24,693 bases of DNA from CAZSNT01 sp964607765 (GTDB lineage Bacteria; Verrucomicrobiota; Lentisphaeria; Oligosphaerales; JABHEG01), in NCBI GenBank assembly GCA_964607765.1, contig CAZSNT010000151.1:1-24693 (forward strand). The letters are read 5' to 3'. The notes below the pieces were generated by a model, which had not been told where the DNA came from, did not search any database, and worked only from the letters and a program-made list of their open reading frames with translations. Positions within the stretch are counted from its first letter, which is position 1. Each line of letters starts with the position of its first letter. Made by a program: the position numbers and the translations under genes. Below are positions 20,382 through 24,693 of this stretch, in pieces.

Positions 20382-23024
20382 ATGATTCCACCCAGGATGA
20401 CAGCGTGTTGTGTCCATGATGCCGTTGCCGCAATCGCAGGATTGGCCCTCGCCGCCGCTGTCAGCGCGCAGCCGTCTTCCGGAGAGACTCGCATGATCCC
20501 GTTCGACATTCCGAGCATTGGCGCCTGGCAGAGCGACATCGATCTGTCGTGGCTGAACGAGAAACCGGCCGGCAAACACGGGTTCATTCGCGTTGCGGAC
20601 GGACATTTCGTGGACGGGGTTGGGAAACGGATTCGGTTCATGGGCGGCGGCCTGATCCGGGCAGCGTGTTTTCCGGACCACGCACATGCCGAACTGCTCG
20701 CGCCGCGCGTGGCGATGCAGGGCATGAACCTTCTGCGGGTCCATCACATTGACACGTCCTATGCGCCGAACGGGTTCTGGGACCCCGCGTACAAGGACAA
20801 GCACCACTTGGATGCCGGGCAGTTGGGCCGCTTCGACTACCTGGTTCACCAGCTCAAGCAGCACGGCGTCTACGTGAACATCAACCTGCACGTGAGCCGC
20901 ACGTTTACGGAAGCGGACGGTATTCCGGAGGCCGCGCTGCTGCCGACGATGGGCAAGGGCGTGAGTGAGTTCATTCCACGCATGATCGAGCTGCAGAAGA
21001 AGTACGCTGCAGACCTTCTGACGCACCGCAACCCGTACACGGGTAACCGTTACGTTGACGAGCCGGCGATTGCGGCGGTGGAAATCAACAATGAATGCAG
21101 CCTGGCAGGAACAGTCATGTCCGGAAAACTGCACCGGCTGCCCGACCGCTACGAACAGCTGCTGACCGCGCGCTGGAACGCGTGGCTGCGCAAGCGATAC
21201 GCATCGACACCGGCACTGGAAGCGGCGTGGGGGGCGGCGAGTCATCCGATGGGCGAGGAGATACTCACAAACGGGTCGTTCGCGGACGGGGCTGAAGCCT
21301 GGGTGGTCGAGAAACCGGGCGTGATGGAAACGCGCACCGTGCCGGACGGGCCGGACGGGCGGCCTGCGCTGCACATCCGCTGCGTGAAGCCGGGCGAGCT
21401 CGCGTGGACCATGCAGATGCACCAGATCCACCTGGACTACGCAGACGGCAAGCCCTACACGTTCGAGTTCTGGATCCGCAGCAGCGAACCGGCGCAGGTC
21501 GCCGTAGTGGCACGTCTCGACCACGCACATCCGGACACGGGGCGGTTCGACGTGGTGGGACTGAACCGCACGTTCCGCTGCGGCACGGAATGGGAACGCC
21601 GCTCTTACACATTCGTGGCCCGCAATCCGCGACCGCGGGGCAACCGCATCGGGTTCACGTTCCCGAACGCGGTGGGTGAGTTCTGGCTGGCCGGTCTGTC
21701 GCTGCGCCCGGGCGGGCGCATGGGCGGCCCGGGACCGGGCGAGACGCTGGAAGCCGGTACAGTCCGGCGTCCCGTCAGCCGCGGGGGCCTGCTGCAGGAG
21801 TGGAGAGATTGGCTCGAGTGCGTGTGCGAGTTGGAGGCAGACTACTTCCGCGAGATGCGACGCTACCTGAAGGAGAACCTGGGCGTGCGTTGCCCGGTGA
21901 TCGGGTCACAGGCGTCCTACGGCGGGCTGTTCGGGATGCTGCGCGAGTCGGACATGGACTACACCGACATGCACGCGTACTGGCAGCATCCGCGGTTCCC
22001 CGGCACGGCCTGGGACATGAAGAACTGGCGCATTGCGCCCAAGTCCATGGTGCGCGGGCCGGGCAGCATCCTGTTGCGCCTGGCTTCGTACCGGATAGCA
22101 GGCAAGCCGTTCGTAGTGAGTGAGTTCAATCACCCGAACCCGAACCCGCACGCAGCTGAGTGCTGGCCCATGATGGCATCGTTCGCTGCGTGGCAGGACT
22201 GGGATGGACTGGTAGTCCACAACTACGTCAACTACGACTGGAAGACGTGGCGTGAACGCCGCTACAACCACTTCTTCGACACAGCCACCAGCCCGCAGAA
22301 GGCGCCGTTTCTGCCGGCCGCTGCGGTTATGTTCCGGCTCGGCGCTGTGCCGGCCGCCGCCGCACGGACGCTGCTCGAAGTGCCGCGTGACACCGTGGTT
22401 GGGCGCATGGCACAGGGGCAAGGCTCTGCGGAGGACGCGTGGGGCGACGGGGTAGACCGGACAGCTGCGGCGGTGGGATCGCAGTTGGCCGTGTCACTCA
22501 CGGATGGCGACGGCGCTCCGCGCGTGACGGATAGCGGCATGGTGGGTGGCCCCATCACGTGGCGGCGGGAGCCGGGGCAGCCTGCGGTCTACGAGGTCAA
22601 TACGGACATGGCGCTTGTTCTGGCGGGCGAGATCGTGGGGCGGTCGCACACCGTTGGGGCGCTGACCGTCCAGCTTGATCGGAGCACTACGGGCAGTGCC
22701 GTTGTGACGCTGGTGTCACTGGATGGGAAGCCGATCCCGGCGTCCGGAAAACGTCTGCTGAGTATTGTAGGGGATGCGCAGAACACGGGGTGGAAGCGGT
22801 CGCACAACGGCGAAAGCCTGTCGTATTTCGGCGGGAACCCGACACTGGCGGAAGTCGTTCCGGGCCGTGTGACGCTGGCGTGTGATGCGCCAGCTGCTGT
22901 CTGGGCCTTGGACGGAGGGGGGCGGCGGCGGCGCAAGACCGAGGCGCAGTTCGAGAACGGACAGCTGATCCTCAACATCCCGCCCGACGCATCCACGGTT
23001 TGGTACGAGATCCGGAAACGGTAG
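20382..23024 (+). CDS. Secreted multidomain glycoside hydrolase with inserted CBM4/9-like module
   Basis: I chose ATG 20382 (880 residues), with GGAG 6 bases upstream. ATG 20370 and ATG 20397 are alternatives. A signal peptide (AVAAIAGLALAAAVSAQ) ends near residue 33. The cellulase-like (GH5/clan A type) barrel opens with RFMGGGLIRAACFPDHA and has EINNE with likely acid/base E238. After it comes an inserted module (about 291-445) starting ILTNGSFADGAEAW, a CBM4/9 signature. The barrel then resumes, with VVSEFNHPNPN and likely nucleophile E581. C-terminal beta domains complete it. A hairpin (GGGGC-AGA-GCCCC, 20332-20344) lies between this gene and the GH5 gene, without a U-tract. The substrate is unknown. 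The gene is convergent with the DUF1080 gene. Confidence 0.88.
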   Translation: MIPPRMTACCVHDAVAAIAGLALAAAVSAQPSSGETRMIPFDIPSIGAWQSDIDLSWLNEKPAGKHGFIRVADGHFVDGVGKRIRFMGGGLIRAACFPDHAHAELLAPRVAMQGMNLLRVHHIDTSYAPNGFWDPAYKDKHHLDAGQLGRFDYLVHQLKQHGVYVNINLHVSRTFTEADGIPEAALLPTMGKGVSEFIPRMIELQKKYAADLLTHRNPYTGNRYVDEPAIAAVEINNECSLAGTVMSGKLHRLPDRYEQLLTARWNAWLRKRYASTPALEAAWGAASHPMGEEILTNGSFADGAEAWVVEKPGVMETRTVPDGPDGRPALHIRCVKPGELAWTMQMHQIHLDYADGKPYTFEFWIRSSEPAQVAVVARLDHAHPDTGRFDVVGLNRTFRCGTEWERRSYTFVARNPRPRGNRIGFTFPNAVGEFWLAGLSLRPGGRMGGPGPGETLEAGTVRRPVSRGGLLQEWRDWLECVCELEADYFREMRRYLKENLGVRCPVIGSQASYGGLFGMLRESDMDYTDMHAYWQHPRFPGTAWDMKNWRIAPKSMVRGPGSILLRLASYRIAGKPFVVSEFNHPNPNPHAAECWPMMASFAAWQDWDGLVVHNYVNYDWKTWRERRYNHFFDTATSPQKAPFLPAAAVMFRLGAVPAAAARTLLEVPRDTVVGRMAQGQGSAEDAWGDGVDRTAAAVGSQLAVSLTDGDGAPRVTDSGMVGGPITWRREPGQPAVYEVNTDMALVLAGEIVGRSHTVGALTVQLDRSTTGSAVVTLVSLDGKPIPASGKRLLSIVGDAQNTGWKRSHNGESLSYFGGNPTLAEVVPGRVTLACDAPAAVWALDGGGRRRRKTEAQFENGQLILNIPPDASTVWYEIRKR

Positions 23025-23040
23025 ACAAGGCTCGGCACAG

Positions 23041-23062
23041 CCGGTGGGGCGCTGCCCACCGG
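23041..23062. terminator. Hairpin between convergent genes
   Basis: CCGGTGGG-GCGCTG-CCCACCGG is a perfect 8-bp stem located between the plus-strand hydrolase stop at 23024 and the minus-strand DUF1080 stop at 23100. The position fits a bidirectional terminator. On the plus strand it is followed only by a weakly T-rich segment (GGTTCTGTTCG), so efficiency is uncertain. Confidence 0.5.
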
Positions 23063-23099
23063 GGTTCTGTTCGTCCGGTCTTCTCGGCATGGCTCGCCG

Positions 23100-23804
23100 T
23101 TAGTCAAGCAGTCGCAGGCGGATGTTGCGGACAGCGGCTTGGGTCTGCCACGCGGCAATGCCGAGGGGCTGGGAGGGTTCGACTTCCATGCGGATGCCGA
23201 TGCGGCGGCCGGTGGTGTCGGCATCGACCACGCGTTTGTCGTCGATCCACGCTTGGATGCGCGCTTTCTCGATGCGAACCCGGATCCGGTACCAGCGCCC
23301 GTTTTCGAACGTGCGCATGGTCTGCGTTTCGTTCTGCGATGCGTCGAGTCCGTCAAGGGACGAGAGCCCCACCAGACTGCCGCCCCAGCCGCCCACAATC
23401 AGACTGCAGCAGGTGTTGCCGACGGGGAATGTGAGGCCGCAGAAGAAGTCGCTGCCAGCCACGCGTTGGGCCTCGAGGGCGAGCTCGTAGTCGAGCAATG
23501 GCAGGGCGCCCGTCCAAGTCACGCCGGAGAGCATGGCTGCGCCGAAATCGAGCCGGATCATGCCCTGTTCGACGCGCACTTCCTCCGGCTCGCCGCCGAA
23601 ATCGGAGACGGCCCAACGGCCGAGCGTCTTGCCGTCGAACAGCGCTGTCCAGTCACGGCTGTAGGCTGCGCGGGCATCGTGTTTGGCCGGCGCGCCTGTG
23701 GGGTTGGCCGGCTCGGCGGCGGCTACGCCCGGGCCGTGCGACACCAGACAGCTGATCAGGAAACAAGCAGAGCACAACCACGGCATCTGTCTGTCTGGCC
23801 ACAT
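23100..23804 (-). CDS. Secreted DUF1080 (3-keto-disaccharide hydrolase-like) protein
   Basis: The 234-residue protein starts at ATG 23804, with GGAAG 8 bases upstream. The frame stays open far beyond this start, but that extra sequence is only the shadow of the next gene. A hydrophobic leader (WLCSACFLISCLVSHGPGVAAA) resembles a signal peptide. Because a cysteine precedes the small residues, a lipoprotein is possible. The DUF1080 beta-sandwich follows: DWTALFDGKTLGRW, YELALEAQRV, ENGRWYRIRVRIEKARIQAW, VVDADTTGRRIG and the closing LGIAAWQTQAAVRNIRLR. The family includes 3-keto-disaccharide hydrolases and related lectin-like proteins, abundant in PVC genomes. It lies 26 bp downstream of the TIGR04073-type gene and is probably co-transcribed with it. 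Confidence 0.88.
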   Translation of the reverse strand: MWPDRQMPWLCSACFLISCLVSHGPGVAAAEPANPTGAPAKHDARAAYSRDWTALFDGKTLGRWAVSDFGGEPEEVRVEQGMIRLDFGAAMLSGVTWTGALPLLDYELALEAQRVAGSDFFCGLTFPVGNTCCSLIVGGWGGSLVGLSSLDGLDASQNETQTMRTFENGRWYRIRVRIEKARIQAWIDDKRVVDADTTGRRIGIRMEVEPSQPLGIAAWQTQAAVRNIRLRLLD

Positions 23805-23830
23805 GTGGTCACTTCCGCTGTCGGCGTGTG

Positions 23831-24499
23831 CTACTGCACGTCGTCGACGAGTGCGGACCAGGGCCACTCGCTGTTCAGCGGCAGGCCCGGGTTGTCCGGC
23901 GGGTTCGGGGCGAGGAACCCGATCAGATACGCGGCTCCGTAGCCCTGGCGGCTCCACCAGTACCAAACGCCCCGCCCCAAGCCTTTGACCGGCTCGCCGT
24001 CCTTGACGCCTTTGATCGTTTGGCCGGGCAGCTCGGCGATAGCCGTGAAGCTGTTGGCAGCGCCTTGCACGATCTTGCGCCCGATCGGCGCAACGCCCTC
24101 TTTCAGGGTCGGTTTGAAGATGCTGTACTGATCGCCCCACTCCCAGGCGTATTCCGCATCGAGCGGCACGCCGATGCCTTTGTTGTCTTCGGGGTTCGCT
24201 GTCCAGCAGCCGAACAGCTCGAGCGCGCCCCAGCCGGTCCGGCCTACGCCGTGCGCGATGCCGCGGTAAAAGCCGAGGATGGTGCCGACGGTCTTGGAGG
24301 CGGCCTCGTTCTTGATCGGCCCGACGCCGTTCTTGTAGCCTTTGCACACCTGCATGGGCAGCTCGACAATGCCGGTCACCATGTTCACGGCGCCCCGGAC
24401 CGCTTTGTCTTTCGTACACTCGACGAAGCTATCCGCAGCACGGACCGCGCTGCCCAACAACAGACTCACCACGCAAATTCCCAGTACGCGTTTCATCAT
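23831..24499 (-). CDS. Exported TIGR04073-type protein with internal duplication
   Basis: The 222-residue protein starts at ATG 24499, with GAGGAG 8-10 bases upstream. Residues 1-21 form a signal peptide (RVLGICVVSLLLGSAVRAA). The mature part matches the TIGR04073 family, described as exosortase-system-associated in PVC bacteria. Here the unit occurs twice: AVRGAVNMVTGIVELP, GFYRGIAHGVGRTGWGALEL, NPEDNKGIGVPLDAEYAWEW, and again GAANSFTAIAELP, RGVWYWWSRQGYGAAYL, NPPDNPGLPLNSEWPW. The usual short family protein is therefore duplicated head to tail. The role is unknown, probably envelope-associated. It is followed by the DUF1080 gene. The 140 bp upstream, before the terminal REP copy, contain no gene. 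Confidence 0.88.
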   Translation of the reverse strand: MMKRVLGICVVSLLLGSAVRAADSFVECTKDKAVRGAVNMVTGIVELPMQVCKGYKNGVGPIKNEAASKTVGTILGFYRGIAHGVGRTGWGALELFGCWTANPEDNKGIGVPLDAEYAWEWGDQYSIFKPTLKEGVAPIGRKIVQGAANSFTAIAELPGQTIKGVKDGEPVKGLGRGVWYWWSRQGYGAAYLIGFLAPNPPDNPGLPLNSEWPWSALVDDVQ

Positions 24500-24639
24500 G
24501 ATCGTCTCCTCAGTTTGCTGTTCGTCGTACCAGCGTCTGCCCGCACGGGCAACGCGCTACTTCGGAATGTATGCAGACGTGGAAGCAAAAGCAAACGCCG
24601 GCGTTGGGCGAGTGCAATGGCTCAGTTACGTGAGGCAAG

Positions 24640-24687
24640 CCCCGTAGCCCGGCTCTCCTGAGCCGGGTCTGGCGTTTGGACATTTGG
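24640..24687 (+). repeat. REP-type palindromic repeat, copy 4 (right end)
   Basis: GTAG at 24643-24646 is followed by the CCCGGCTC-TCCT-GAGCCGGG palindrome and the tail TCTGGCGTTTGGACATTTGG. It is the exact reverse complement of 6-53. The sequence to its left (24609-24639) resembles the flank of the copy at 18623-18654, so the full repeat unit may be 75-80 bp with the palindrome in the middle. Confidence 0.85.
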
Positions 24688-24693
24688 TTGACT

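Noticed and set aside
19851..21530. 559-codon minus-strand frame spanning two hydrolase genes
   Set aside because: No domain or start signal; it is antisense to two well-supported genes.
23805..24419. N-terminal extension of the DUF1080 protein
   Set aside because: The extra residues are the out-of-frame shadow of the TIGR04073-type gene; ATG 23804 has a ribosome-binding site and a signal peptide.

Overview
The window looks like a GC-rich accessory-genome contig from an uncultured bacterium of the PVC superphylum (Lentisphaerota, Kiritimatiellota or Verrucomicrobiota type). The lineage call is an inference. It rests on a TIGR04073-type exported protein, a DUF1080 (3-keto-disaccharide hydrolase-like) protein, pseudopilin-like DPWGNRY domains, Gfo/Idh/MocA and FAD-dependent oxidoreductases, and several large secreted carbohydrate-active proteins. 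No rRNA, tRNA, integrase, intact transposase or CRISPR array was seen. A run of exactly 100 N (10517-10616) is a scaffold gap inside a tandem repeat. Perfect 48-bp inverted copies of an interspersed REP-type repeat lie at both ends (6-53 and 24640-24687), so the contig probably ends where the assembler met repeats.

Layout. (1) 101-979: an EamA/DMT exporter. (2) 1209-4607: a toxin-antitoxin and toxin-fragment island. A secreted carbohydrate-binding protein is cut off at its left edge. All the following genes are on the minus strand: a HigBA-type pair with a recognisable promoter/operator, a three-gene cluster with the C-terminal nuclease tip of a polymorphic toxin, a second small protein repeating half of that toxin domain and a likely immunity protein, then a frameshifted PIN toxin with an AbrB-type antitoxin, and a remnant ribbon-helix-helix antitoxin. 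(3) 4724-6763, minus strand: a Gfo/Idh/MocA oxidoreductase and a membrane-anchored cyclophilin. (4) 7024-15107, plus strand: four genes linked by 4-bp start/stop overlaps. They are a secreted glycoside-hydrolase-like protein, a secreted LamG protein interrupted after its signal peptide by a 39-bp tandem repeat, an ABC-2 double permease fused to a pseudopilin-like domain, and a stand-alone paralogue of that domain. (5) 15338-18085: an FAD oxidoreductase and an MFS transporter preceded by a nested inverted repeat, then a small unknown ORF. (6) 18091-18315: a SEC-C mini-protein, minus strand. (7) 18773-23024: two secreted glycoside hydrolases, each with a beta-sandwich domain inserted into the catalytic barrel. 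(8) 23100-24499, minus strand: a DUF1080 protein and a TIGR04073-type protein.

Together regions 3 to 8 suggest a polysaccharide scavenger: secreted hydrolases and lectin-like proteins outside the cell, and sugar oxidoreductases plus transporters inside. The most unusual parts are the orphan toxin-tip cluster with its repeated half-domain, the permease-pseudopilin fusion with its adjacent paralogue, and the palindromic 39-bp array that appears to be read in frame through a secreted protein.
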